Source: Sphingomonas caseinilytica
Lineage (GTDB): Bacteria > Pseudomonadota > Alphaproteobacteria > Sphingomonadales > Sphingomonadaceae
Direction: 5' to 3'
NCBI RefSeq assembly: GCF_023516455.1
Contig: NZ_JAMGBA010000002.1
Span: forward strand, 62,001-126,000
DNA length: 64,000 bases
Below the pieces are notes generated by a model that searched no databases, was not told the DNA's origin, and saw nothing but the letters and a program-made list of their open reading frames with translations. Positions within the stretch are counted from its first letter, which is position 1; each line of letters opens with the position of its first letter. The position numbers and the translations under genes are program-made. This document shows, one piece after another, positions 1 through 9,200 of the stretch.

Positions 1-1
1 C

Positions 2-304
2 GATCACGCCGTTCTGATCGTGCGAGCAGCAGGCCGCTTCCTCGTGCTCGACAATGGCACCAACCGCATCGTCGATTCCAGCGACGTACAGGATTACAAG
101 CCGATGCTGACCTTCGCATCCAACGGCCGGTCCTATACCCATGGATATCGCCGGGACCTGCCGCCGGTCACTTATGCGGCCAATCGCGTTACGGCGCCGG
201 TCGTGTTGGCTGAAACGCGGTTCGAACCGTCGTCAGGCGACGATGAGCTTCCGCAGGTCGTGCAGGAAACGGCTAGCCTGGTTCCTACCGCCGTTACGCT
301 CTGA
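2..304 (+). CDS. LapG-like transglutaminase-type cysteine protease (3' end only)
   Basis: Only the last ~100 residues are present; the gene enters from the left window edge. The visible frame opens with D-H-A-V-L and, after a short strand, F-L-V-L-D-N. In bacterial transglutaminase-like cysteine proteinases (BTLCP, the LapG family) these segments carry the catalytic His and Asp of the Cys-His-Asp triad; the Cys would lie upstream, outside the window. LapG enzymes are periplasmic and release large adhesins by cutting near the adhesin N-terminus. The gene runs convergently into the secretion operon, and its stop codon touches that of the HlyD gene. The neighbouring type I system and giant adhesin support a LapG-type role. 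Other BTLCP functions remain possible because the N-terminal half is missing. Confidence 0.75.
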   Translation, partial: DHAVLIVRAAGRFLVLDNGTNRIVDSSDVQDYKPMLTFASNGRSYTHGYRRDLPPVTYAANRVTAPVVLAETRFEPSSGDDELPQVVQETASLVPTAVTL

Positions 305-1573
305 TCAACGCTCGCGCAGCGCGTCGCTGCGGGCCTTCAGCACCGGCTTCAACAGATAGCTGAGAACGCTCTTGCGGCCCGTGATGATCTGCGTGTCGGT
401 CATCATGCCCGGGGTAATCGGTAGCCGACGGCCAATCTTGTCGAGATAGGCCTTTTCCGTTTCGACGATGACGATGAAGTAAGCCTGGCGCTCGACCTCG
501 TCATAGATGCTGTCCGCCGAAACCTGGACGACTTTGCCGTCAAGCCCGCCATAGGTCGAGAAGTCGTATGCGGTGACTTTGACCAGCGCCTTGTCGCCCA
601 CCTTGATGAAGGCGATGTCGCTCGGCTTGACCCGCGTTTCGACGAGCAATTTGTCGCCCATCGGAACGACTTCCATAACCTTCTCGCCGGGCTGGACGAA
701 GCCGCCGATCGTGGTGATCTGAACGTCGTTGACGATGCCGTTGACCGGGGAACGCAATTCCATCCGGCCTGGTGCACCTTGCGCACCGCTCAGCGACTGC
801 CGGTTGATGGCGATTTTCTGCTGCACCTGGCTGCGCTCGTTCAACGCTTCCTGGCGGAAGGTGAAGGATGCTTCATTGGCCTGGCTCAGCGACTCGCTGA
901 CAGCGGCCATGGCGCGACCCTGCTGTTCGCGGGCCGCCGCGATCCGTCCCTGCAAATCGACGACCTCGCGCTGTGCGTTCGCAAGCTCAGTTACCGGAAC
1001 GATGTTCTTCGCCGCGAGCGGCTCCAGTCGATTCACATTATCCTGCGCCAGCACGAGGCTGCGCGACAGGGAACTAATCGTAGCCGCTGCTTCCGCACCT
1101 TCGCGTCGCCGCTGTTCAGCAGCAGAGCGTAACGCAGCGACACGGCTGGACAGGGCTTGCCGGCGAACCGCGCTCAAAGTCGCCTCTTCGCCGCCCAATG
1201 AGGCCGACGAACCACCCAGCCCTTCGGCTTCGAGACGGGCCGACCGGGCCTGAAGCGCATCGGTTTCGGCTTGGATCGAACGGCTTTCCGGATTGTCGAG
1301 ACGGGCCAGCAATTGGCCTTTCGTGACCTGCTGACCCGAGCGGACGAGCAGTTCGACCACTGTTGCAGGCTCAGCCGACTGGATGAGCTGTACTTTGCTG
1401 GACGGAATGACCTTGCCCTGTCCGGCGGTAACTTCGTCGACCTTGGCCAGCATCGCCCACAAGATGAAGACGGCAAAGCCGATCGAGACGGACACGATGA
1501 TCCGCTGCGCGCCGCTTAGCGGTGCGCGATGCCGGTTGGCCGGCTGCTGGGAAAGGAATGGAAGCGTCGCCAT
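305..1573 (-). CDS. HlyD/LapC-type membrane fusion protein of type I secretion
   Basis: This is a periplasmic adaptor linking the inner-membrane ABC transporter to the TolC channel. About 422 residues: a short cytoplasmic N-terminus, one transmembrane segment (roughly residues 20-42), a lipoyl/barrel-sandwich half with GKVIPSSKVQ, a long helical hairpin rich in Ala, Gln and Arg (about 90-260), then the second barrel half ending in a conserved HlyD C-terminal region (PGMMTDTQI, about residue 390). The ATG at 1573 starts the recognisable family N-terminus; the reading frame continues upstream to 1738 but that part is anti-sense-like Arg/Ser-rich sequence overlapping sleB. It begins 13 nt after the sleB stop and is the last gene of the operon. 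Confidence 0.9.
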   Translation of the reverse strand: MATLPFLSQQPANRHRAPLSGAQRIIVSVSIGFAVFILWAMLAKVDEVTAGQGKVIPSSKVQLIQSAEPATVVELLVRSGQQVTKGQLLARLDNPESRSIQAETDALQARSARLEAEGLGGSSASLGGEEATLSAVRRQALSSRVAALRSAAEQRRREGAEAAATISSLSRSLVLAQDNVNRLEPLAAKNIVPVTELANAQREVVDLQGRIAAAREQQGRAMAAVSESLSQANEASFTFRQEALNERSQVQQKIAINRQSLSGAQGAPGRMELRSPVNGIVNDVQITTIGGFVQPGEKVMEVVPMGDKLLVETRVKPSDIAFIKVGDKALVKVTAYDFSTYGGLDGKVVQVSADSIYDEVERQAYFIVIVETEKAYLDKIGRRLPITPGMMTDTQIITGRKSVLSYLLKPVLKARSDALRER

Positions 1574-1586
1574 GATCCGAACTCGC

Positions 1587-2594
1587 CTATTCGCGGGCCG
1601 CCAGCGTGACCGGCTTGGCCGGCTCCGCGGGGAACGCTTGTTGCTTTGCTGTTGCGCTGGAAGCCGAGCTTGATTCGGACGGCATCGGGATGTTGAGGGT
1701 CCAGCCCTTGGATGTATCGAGAAGCCCGCCGACGTCATTCTCGGCGCGCGAAATCGGTGGTCCGGCGACCGCCGGATCCTCGACCGGAACCAGGCTGCCG
1801 TCGGTCAACACAGCCTGACGGAGAGGAGGCCGAAGCGAAGCGGGGTCGTTCGGCTCGCCGATGTAGCGACCGGAGAAAGCGGCGGTCGAACCCCAGGCGC
1901 CTGGCCAGCGATAAAAGATATGGGCGCCGATCTGGGCGATCTTCGCCAGTCGCGGCGCCCAATAGGGTGCGACATAATTGGCATGGTAATGCGTCGCTGC
2001 CCCAACGGATTTCTCGACGAAGCCGTTGATCGCTGCAGCTGCGATCTTTTCTGCTTCCTGCCACGCACCAAGCGCGGGACGGCGATAGAGCGAACCGTCG
2101 CAGACGAAGCTGAACTGGCAAACCGGATCGCGAGCGCCCTGATAGACCACCCCGCAAATCGACTTGGGGAAAGCCGGATGGCGCATCCGGTTCAGCACGA
2201 CCTGCGCCACGGCGCGACGGCCCTCGAGCGGCTCGAACCCGGCTTCGTAATAGATTGCCTGCGTCATGCACAGCAGAGCCCGGCGCCGGTCCAGCGGATC
2301 CGAGCCCGAAAGATCGAACGGCCGCGAAGCGGAGATTGGCGCGGTACTGAAGGGCATCGAGGCGTTGATCAACTTGGCCTGGTCACCGGTCGCACGGTTG
2401 TGGACCAGCTCTTCGCCCGACGTCGCAGCAATCAATGAAGCTGCTGCAGACGACGGAATGGAAACGGTAGCGGTCGAGGCCAGCGTCGGATCGACGCGCA
2501 GCGTGGTTCCGCCAACGATGCCGGCGAGCAAAGCCGCCGCCGCAAAAGTTGCGGTCCGACGCGCAATGGCGAGCGTGGGCAGCAGGGCCGTCAT
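1587..2594 (-). CDS. SleB-type cell wall hydrolase (Hydrolase_2 family)
   Basis: 335 residues. A hydrophobic N-terminal segment (about 10-30) suggests membrane anchoring or export, followed by a ~90-residue low-complexity linker. The C-terminal catalytic region contains I-Y-Y-E-A, V-V-L-N-R, F-S-F-V-C-D-G and A-T-H-Y-H-A-N, the hallmarks of SleB/CwlJ lytic transglycosylases, with Glu of YYEA the likely catalytic acid. The family cleaves peptidoglycan glycan strands. Its ATG overlaps the ABC-transporter stop by 4 nt and the HlyD gene follows closely, so it is co-transcribed within a type I secretion operon. That placement suggests local wall remodelling for assembly of the secretion complex or the adhesin; this is inference. 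Confidence 0.85.
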   Translation of the reverse strand: MTALLPTLAIARRTATFAAAALLAGIVGGTTLRVDPTLASTATVSIPSSAAASLIAATSGEELVHNRATGDQAKLINASMPFSTAPISASRPFDLSGSDPLDRRRALLCMTQAIYYEAGFEPLEGRRAVAQVVLNRMRHPAFPKSICGVVYQGARDPVCQFSFVCDGSLYRRPALGAWQEAEKIAAAAINGFVEKSVGAATHYHANYVAPYWAPRLAKIAQIGAHIFYRWPGAWGSTAAFSGRYIGEPNDPASLRPPLRQAVLTDGSLVPVEDPAVAGPPISRAENDVGGLLDTSKGWTLNIPMPSESSSASSATAKQQAFPAEPAKPVTLAARE

Positions 2595-4753
2595 TGTGCG
2601 GCGTCTTTCTGGCCAGCATTCTTGAGCTTGCCGAGCACCTCGTCGCGCGGTCCGTCGGCAACGATCTTGCCGCCGTCGATGACGATCAGGCGGTCGCAGA
2701 TCGTCAGCATATTGTGGCGGTGCGTCGAGACGACCATCGCCTGGTCCTTGCCCAGCGCGGTCTTCAGCTTCTCGATGAAATAGAGCTCGGTCTGCGTATC
2801 CATCGCGCCCGTCGGCTCATCGAGGAACAGCAGCTTCGACGGACTGACCAGGGCACGTGCGAGCACGAGCAGCGAACGCTGTCCGCCGGAGAGAAGCGAG
2901 CCGCGCTCGCCTACCGGCCGATCGAAACCGGCGGCATCCCGCGACAGGAAGATGTCGGCACCAGAGCGAACCACTGCATCGATCAGCTGCTGATCGTCCG
3001 CCCGCGCCGCGCCCAGCATGAGGTTGTCGCGGACCGTGCCGGAGAACAGCTCCGCGTCCTGGCCGACGAAGCGGAAGGCTTCGCGCAGCTGGTGCGGGTG
3101 ATATTGGCGGCTGTCGAGGCCATCGACCAGCATCTCGCCGCCCGTTGGGGCGTAAAGGCCGCACATCAGGCGGCCCAGCGTGGACTTGCCCGAGGCAACG
3201 CGGCCGATGATTGCAATGCGCTCGCCCGGCTCGATTTTCAGGTTGATGCCCGACAGGCTGTCGACGCTTGCCAGCGGATAGCGGAAGTCGACGCTCTTGA
3301 GTTCCAGGTGCCCGGCACGGATTTCCGGCACGATGCTGCGCGCGGCGACCTTTCGCTCGTCGGTCGCTTCCATCATGTTCTGAAGCGATTCAAGTGTCGT
3401 CATCGACTGCTTGCCGCGCGTCAGGAGGAAGGCGAATTGTCCGATCGGTGCCATGGAGCGGCCGGCCAGCATGACGATCGCGATGATCGCACCCATGCTG
3501 ATGTCGCCCTCCTGGAACAGGTAGAAGCCGCCCACCACCAGCCCGACGCTGATCGCCTGCTGGCATACCGATGCAAGGTTGATGGCAACCGACGTCAGGC
3601 GGCGAAGCTTTTCCTGGGTCGCGGCGGACATCGCCGCATAGCGCCGCCAGCGACCGAGCATCTGGCCTTCCGCGCCGGCGGATTTCAGCGTTTCGATTGC
3701 CGAGATGGATTCGACCAGAACGCTATGCTGCAGCGAACTATCGGCCTGAGCGTCGATCGCCGCGCCGGCCATCCGCTTTTGCAATATCGTGCCAACCGTG
3801 AGCATCGCAGCGATGCCGACAATCGGCACCAGCACCAGCCAGCCGCCGATCAGTGCGATCAGGGCCAGGAACACGAGCATGAAAGCGATGTCGACCAGAA
3901 GCACGACTGAGGTCGATGCGAAGAAATCGCGCACGCCTTCATATTCGCTGACCCGTTTGGCGAAGGCGCCGGTGCTGCCTTGGCGCTCGGCCATCGGCAG
4001 GTTCATCACCTTTTCGAACAGCTTCTGCGAATATTTGTCGTCGAGCTTGCGGCCGATTTCATCGACCAGCTGCGACCGCGCGAGGCGCAGCGTATAATCG
4101 AAGCCCAGGGCCAGGAACACGCCGATTGCCAGCACCCACAGGGTCGGCACGGCCTTGTTCGGAATGACCCGGTCGTAAACGTTCATCGTGAACAGCGGCA
4201 CTGCAAGCGCCAGCAGGTTGACGATGAGCGCGGCCAAAAGAACCGGCCAGAATTCGCGACGGACCTTCCACACTTCCGACCAGAACCAATGGGTCCGGCG
4301 GAGCTTGTCCCACGGGCGTTCGCCCGCTCGCTCCTGCGTCGGATCGGCCTCGACCGCGACGGCGTGGCCCGTGAAAACCGGTTCCAGGTCCGAAACCGGA
4401 ACCCACATCGGTTCAGCGGTGCCCGGAGAATAGATTAGGGCGTCGCCCGCCTTCATCTCGATGAGGACCGCGGCGCGTTCCTCGGTCAGTTCGATGATCG
4501 CGGGGAGCTGTTGCAGGCGCCAGCCCGAAATGCGGCGGCGCGAAACAGGCTCGCCGCGCATTCCGACCTGTTCGAGCGCAGGCTCGATCTGGTGGAATGG
4601 CAGCGTACCCGTCGAAGAAACCGCCAACCCCGCGCGCAGCAAGACCGGGGAAGACGGCCTGTCTGCGCGGCGCGCGAGGAAGGTTAGGCAATCGAGGACA
4701 GGGTCGATCTCACGCGATGGCGCGGAATCCAGCCAGTGCATGATACTCAACAC
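2591..4753 (-). CDS. Type I secretion ABC transporter (LapB/HlyB type)
   Basis: 720 residues: an N-terminal C39-like domain (about 1-130) in which I see no catalytic Cys, so a docking rather than protease role is likely; a six-helix transmembrane domain (about 155-430); and an ABC ATPase. Walker A is GRVASGKST (517-525), the signature LSGGQ (621-625), Walker B LLFLDE (641-646) and the H-loop His about 678. It energises one-step export of the adhesin across both membranes together with the HlyD and TolC partners beside it. The gene lies 16 nt after tolC and overlaps sleB by 4 nt. Met1 or Met5 could be the start. Confidence 0.92.
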   Translation of the reverse strand: MLSIMHWLDSAPSREIDPVLDCLTFLARRADRPSSPVLLRAGLAVSSTGTLPFHQIEPALEQVGMRGEPVSRRRISGWRLQQLPAIIELTEERAAVLIEMKAGDALIYSPGTAEPMWVPVSDLEPVFTGHAVAVEADPTQERAGERPWDKLRRTHWFWSEVWKVRREFWPVLLAALIVNLLALAVPLFTMNVYDRVIPNKAVPTLWVLAIGVFLALGFDYTLRLARSQLVDEIGRKLDDKYSQKLFEKVMNLPMAERQGSTGAFAKRVSEYEGVRDFFASTSVVLLVDIAFMLVFLALIALIGGWLVLVPIVGIAAMLTVGTILQKRMAGAAIDAQADSSLQHSVLVESISAIETLKSAGAEGQMLGRWRRYAAMSAATQEKLRRLTSVAINLASVCQQAISVGLVVGGFYLFQEGDISMGAIIAIVMLAGRSMAPIGQFAFLLTRGKQSMTTLESLQNMMEATDERKVAARSIVPEIRAGHLELKSVDFRYPLASVDSLSGINLKIEPGERIAIIGRVASGKSTLGRLMCGLYAPTGGEMLVDGLDSRQYHPHQLREAFRFVGQDAELFSGTVRDNLMLGAARADDQQLIDAVVRSGADIFLSRDAAGFDRPVGERGSLLSGGQRSLLVLARALVSPSKLLFLDEPTGAMDTQTELYFIEKLKTALGKDQAMVVSTHRHNMLTICDRLIVIDGGKIVADGPRDEVLGKLKNAGQKDAAQ

Positions 4754-4769
4754 CCGTCCCCTTCATCAC

Positions 4770-6212
4770 TTAATTGTTGCCCGACGGATAGGGCGAAGGA
4801 TCTTCCCCAGGCGTGGGCGGGCCCATGCGCGGATAGGGGAAGCTGTTCTCCTGCCGATCCTCAGGCGGGATTGGATTGACGTCGAACTTCTGACGCTGGT
4901 CCTGACGAGCCTCGGTCGCAATCTGCACGCCAAGCGCATCGATCAGGCGATTGCTCGCCGCCAGGATGCGATACTGGGCATAGAGCTTCGACATGCGCGC
5001 CGTCTCAAGCGACGACTGGACGTTGAAGCGCGTGTTCTGCGCATCCAGCACGTCGAGCAGCGAACGGCGGCCGACATTGAACTGCTCACGATAGGAGAGC
5101 AGCAGGTCGTCGGCGACGCGGCCCTGGGTTTCGAGCTCCGTTACCAACCGGCTCTGGTTGGTGAGGCGGCTCCAGCCCGAACGAGTATCCTCTTCGGCAC
5201 GGCGGGTCATTTCGAACAGCCGTGCGTGGATCTCGTCAGCCCGCGACTTTTGCTCGCGAACATTGGCCGTGTTGGCAAAGCCGTCGAAGATCTTCCAGCG
5301 CATCACGACGCGGGCGCCAAGGTCGCTGGTGCGGCCTTCGAACCCGTCGATGTCCTGACCGTAGCGAGCCGTGCCTTCAAGATTGAAGCGCGGCCCAAGC
5401 TCCGACTGGGCGACCTTGGTGAGGTACCGTTGGGCTTCCAGGTCGGCGATCGCCTCCTGGACCCGCGGGTTGTTCTGCCGGGCCAGCTCTTCTGCTTCCG
5501 CCAGCGAGGCCGGCATGGCCTGCGACAGATCGGGCGGCATGGAGACCGCATCGATCGGAACGCCGGTCAGCGTCTGGAACTGAATCGCCGCCGTATCGAG
5601 GTCTTCCTGCGTCTCGGTCACCCGGGCGCGGGCCGACTGCAGGCGCTCTTCGGCCTGCTGCTGGTCAGCGATCGAGATGGAACCGCGAGCAACGCCTTCG
5701 CGAAGGTCGCCGGCGAGGCGATCGTGGAACGTCACGTTGTCCTGCGCGATCGCAACCAGCCGCTGCTGCAGCAGATAGTCGATATAGGCGCGGCTGATGT
5801 TCAGAGCGACGAACTCGCTCCGCTCCTCGACGCGGGCACCTGCGGCATCCGTGCGGGCAGCCTGATACTTGATATCAGCCTGGCGTCCGCCCGAGTTCCA
5901 CAGCAGCTGGTCGGCGATGACGAACCCTTCGACAGGCTTCAACGTCTCGTCGTCCAGGCCGATGTCACGGCGGGTCGGGTTGCGCAGCTTGCGGAGGCCA
6001 GCCGAGCCTTCGACCGAAACGGTCGGCAGCCATTTGCCTTCAGCCTGCTTGCGCTCTTCCTTGGTGGCGAGCTTGTTATGGACCGCTTGCCGGATTTCCG
6101 GATTGGTCTGCATCGCCGATTGAATGGCGTCCCTAAGTTCTACGCCAAATGCCGGCGTGGCGCACATCAGCACCGCCCCGGGAACGATAATCGTCCAGTG
6201 CTTCCTCTTCAT
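4770..6212 (-). CDS. TolC-family outer membrane channel for type I secretion (LapE-like)
   Basis: 480 residues from the ATG at 6212, which is preceded by a GGGGGAAG Shine-Dalgarno sequence and begins a clear signal peptide (MKRKHW, hydrophobic core, cleavage near TPAFG-V). The rest is two repeats of long amphipathic helices typical of TolC trimer subunits, with the family phrase NVGRRSLLDVLDAQ near residue 400. The C-terminus is a Pro-rich polar tail. The frame extends upstream to 6326, but that part is unlikely to be translated. It follows the adhesin gene after 64 bp containing a hairpin, and its stop lies 16 nt before the ABC transporter start, so the secretion apparatus and its substrate form one operon. 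Confidence 0.9.
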   Translation of the reverse strand: MKRKHWTIIVPGAVLMCATPAFGVELRDAIQSAMQTNPEIRQAVHNKLATKEERKQAEGKWLPTVSVEGSAGLRKLRNPTRRDIGLDDETLKPVEGFVIADQLLWNSGGRQADIKYQAARTDAAGARVEERSEFVALNISRAYIDYLLQQRLVAIAQDNVTFHDRLAGDLREGVARGSISIADQQQAEERLQSARARVTETQEDLDTAAIQFQTLTGVPIDAVSMPPDLSQAMPASLAEAEELARQNNPRVQEAIADLEAQRYLTKVAQSELGPRFNLEGTARYGQDIDGFEGRTSDLGARVVMRWKIFDGFANTANVREQKSRADEIHARLFEMTRRAEEDTRSGWSRLTNQSRLVTELETQGRVADDLLLSYREQFNVGRRSLLDVLDAQNTRFNVQSSLETARMSKLYAQYRILAASNRLIDALGVQIATEARQDQRQKFDVNPIPPEDRQENSFPYPRMGPPTPGEDPSPYPSGNN

Positions 6213-6241
6213 GTCTTCCCCCTTCTGGTCATGGGCGTATA

Positions 6242-6267
6242 GGCCCTCCCCGTCCACAGGGAGGGCC
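6242..6267 (-). other. Intercistronic hairpin between adhesin and tolC genes
   Basis: A perfect 9-bp inverted repeat (GGCCCTCCC / GGGAGGGCC) with an 8-nt loop lies 10 nt after the adhesin stop. No U tract follows on the transcribed strand, so it is not a standard intrinsic terminator. It may stabilise the upstream mRNA end or reduce readthrough, giving different amounts of adhesin and secretion proteins. Confidence 0.6.
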
Positions 6268-6276
6268 CTGCCCCCG

Positions 6277-9200
6277 TCAGCCGTTGTGAACCGGCTGAAC
6301 TGCGTCATGATGGTTTGCCGAAACATCCATCTTCATCATCATGTCGAGCGCGGCTCCGCCAGCGGCATGACCGCCGGTGTGCCAAGCCGAAACGCCCGCA
6401 TCTTCAAGGCTTGCCATATGGGCAAGTGCCTGAAGTCCGCCGTTTCCGCCCGGCAGGTTCGCGAGCGCGGCATCGACGTCCGAACCGCTATCCTGCAAGG
6501 CTTCGGCAACGATCTGCTCGACCGAGCCGCCCTTCTGGGCATTGCCACCGTCGTTGGCGGCTGCCTCAAGGGCTTCGGCCGAAACCATCGCAACCGTCGG
6601 TGCAACCGGGTTGGCCGCATCGGCAGCGCTATGCGATCCGCCATCATCGGCCGCCGGAGCATCGTTCGATTCCGGCGCCGCCTTTGCCGCGCTGTCATCG
6701 AGGCTGTTGCTCGAGCTCGAATGATCCGAGCTGCTGGAGGAAGTATCAGCCGGGGCCGAAGCCTTGGACGAAACTTCCGGAGCCAGCATCGACACTGCGG
6801 CGTCGCCGCTGTCGTCGACCGAATAGCTCATGACCGTTTCAGGCGCCGCATGGCTTGCTGCCTCGACATTATGGCCGTTGCCATTGTGCTTGCCATTGTC
6901 ATGAGCTGCGACCGGTTCGACAAATCCAGCGGCAGCCACAGCAGTTGCCAGCGTCAGCGTGTTGCTGTTCGCCGCAATCTTCTGCACCTGCTGCTCCTGG
7001 CTCGCGAACGAGGAGAAGGTGGCAGCAAGCGTATCCACCGGCGGATTGATCGCCGTCGAGATGGTCGCCGCCTCCTGGTCTCCGTCACGATCCTGCGCGA
7101 CAATGTCGAAGTCCTGCAGGATGGGATCGCCAGACGAAACGCTGCCGATCGACAGGATACCGAGGTCGTAGCTGCCGCCACCGGCGGGCTCGAGGCTCTG
7201 GTTCACCACCGCGCTGAACGGATCGGACGTGTCGATTTCGTACTGATCCCCTTCCTGAAGGTTGAAGATCGAAACTGAACCGTCCGCATTGAACGTCACG
7301 CTGGTCGTGGTCGTACCGCTGCCGTCTGCATTGGTGTGCAGGAATGACAGCGAAGCCGGCACGTTTGGATCGAAGGTATGCGACACGCCGATCGCGAAGT
7401 TGATCGTCACCGAAGTGATGTCGGCGATCGACTCTCCGACTTCCGGCGCGACGGACGGCGTATTCTCGTAGACATTGTCTTCGTCTGCGAGGATCGCAGT
7501 GACCCGCATGTCGACGACCGTGTCGGGATTGCCGTTGGTCTGGGCAATCAGCTGCTCGAAGTGGGTCGTCGTGACATGCCCGCTGTGATGGAAGCCTTGC
7601 GGTCCATTCGGCGGGTCGCCCGGGCCGACTACCGTTTCCAGATTTTCGACGAAGTCGATCCGGATCCGTTCGCCGCTTTCCATGGACTGGTTGTTGACGC
7701 CCATCGAAGTCGAGTTGGTGTTCACCGTACCGTTACCCGACAGGATAAGGTCGGTGTTTTCGGCATTGTTGTTGCCAACGTCGGATCCGACCAGTCGGAA
7801 GGCGACATTGCCGGCCGCGGCGCTGGTCAGATCGGTGAAGCTGGTCTCCGTACCGTTGGAGATGACGCCGTGCAGCTGGAAGCTGTACGTCCCGTTCTGA
7901 TTCAGCGTGATGGTGAAGCCAACGTCGCCGTCAGCAGTCTCCGCAGTCAGTACGTTGCCGTTGACCTGGTAGAACAGCTGTTCGCCGCCGAAAGTGAGGT
8001 TGTGGCCATCAGCGTCCTGGGCGGGATCGCCGTCATGGGCCGAGTTGAAGAACAGCAACCCGTAGCCGTCAGATCCGATCTCAAGATTGAGATTTTCGAT
8101 CTGAACGGTCGTGTCACCATTTTCCACTTCGACGCCAGCGGGCGGAGCAGTGAACTCCGGACCGTCGTCCTCGATGTGGAACACACCTTGACCGACACTG
8201 ACCGTAGCGGTGTCGAAGTCGCCATCGGCGTCGGTGACACGCTGCACCACCTGGACATTGGCAGCCGCCGCCGTGGTCAGCGTCGACGTGTCGTCGTCGC
8301 TGCCGGTGTTGGCATGCCAGACGTTGAGCAGTTGGGTGAAGGTCACCACACCAGTCGTCGGGTTGATGCTGATGGTGAAGTAGGGGGTTGCCCCAACCGT
8401 ACCAGTGATGGTGAGACCATCACCACTGATGTTGAGCACGATCTCCGCACCTCGGCCGATGCCGTCGCCGTCACCGGCGGTGATGTCAGCCTGGTCGAGC
8501 GCATAGAGACCCGAACCGACGTTCGATCCCGACAGAGAAAGCGAATAGGTAACTGCACCCGCTCCATCGGCGCCATAATCAGCCGGCCCGACGAAGTTGT
8601 TGGAGAAGTCCGCCGTGATCTGGCCAAGGCCAGCGGGCGCACTATCGCCATTCGTTTCCGTTCCCAGCGGACGGGTTTCGTCGAGGACCAACTGGTCCAG
8701 CGTCGCGTTTACGTCGGCCTGGGCGTCGGGGCCATCGTCGAGGAACACAAGGTCGTCGCCGATTGGTGCCGAGCCAGGTGCCGTATCGCCATCGCCATCG
8801 GTGATGGTGATCGTGGCATTGACCAGGCCGGTCAGATCCAGCGCGTCATTATGCAGCGCTGGACCGCCATCCTGGGTATGGTTCAGCGCAACGTTCTGGG
8901 TCAGCGTGACCCTCCCGTCGGTGCCGATGTCGATCGTGAACGCGACGTTCGAGCCATTATAGCGGCCCTCGATCGTGTTAGCGTCGACCTGCACCAAGGT
9001 GATGGCGAAATTGCCGGCAGTAGTGAACAGGCCGGTACCCGGGCCACCAGTGATCGCCAGGCCATAAACGACCGAGTTGACCGCCGCAGCGCCATCGGCA
9101 CCAAAGGCCTGGGTCGCGGTGATCATCGCGGCAGCACTCGTGTTGCTGATCGGGAAACCGGCCGGCGTTCCGGCGCTGGTTTCGTCGAGCGTGACACCCG

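Noticed and set aside
1574-1738. N-terminal extension of the HlyD frame
   Set aside because: Ser/Arg/Pro-rich sequence overlapping sleB; family similarity starts at the ATG at 1573.
2549-3910. 453-residue open frame opposite the ABC transporter gene
   Set aside because: The opposing strand has complete Walker and signature motifs; this frame is a His/Arg/Asp-rich shadow.
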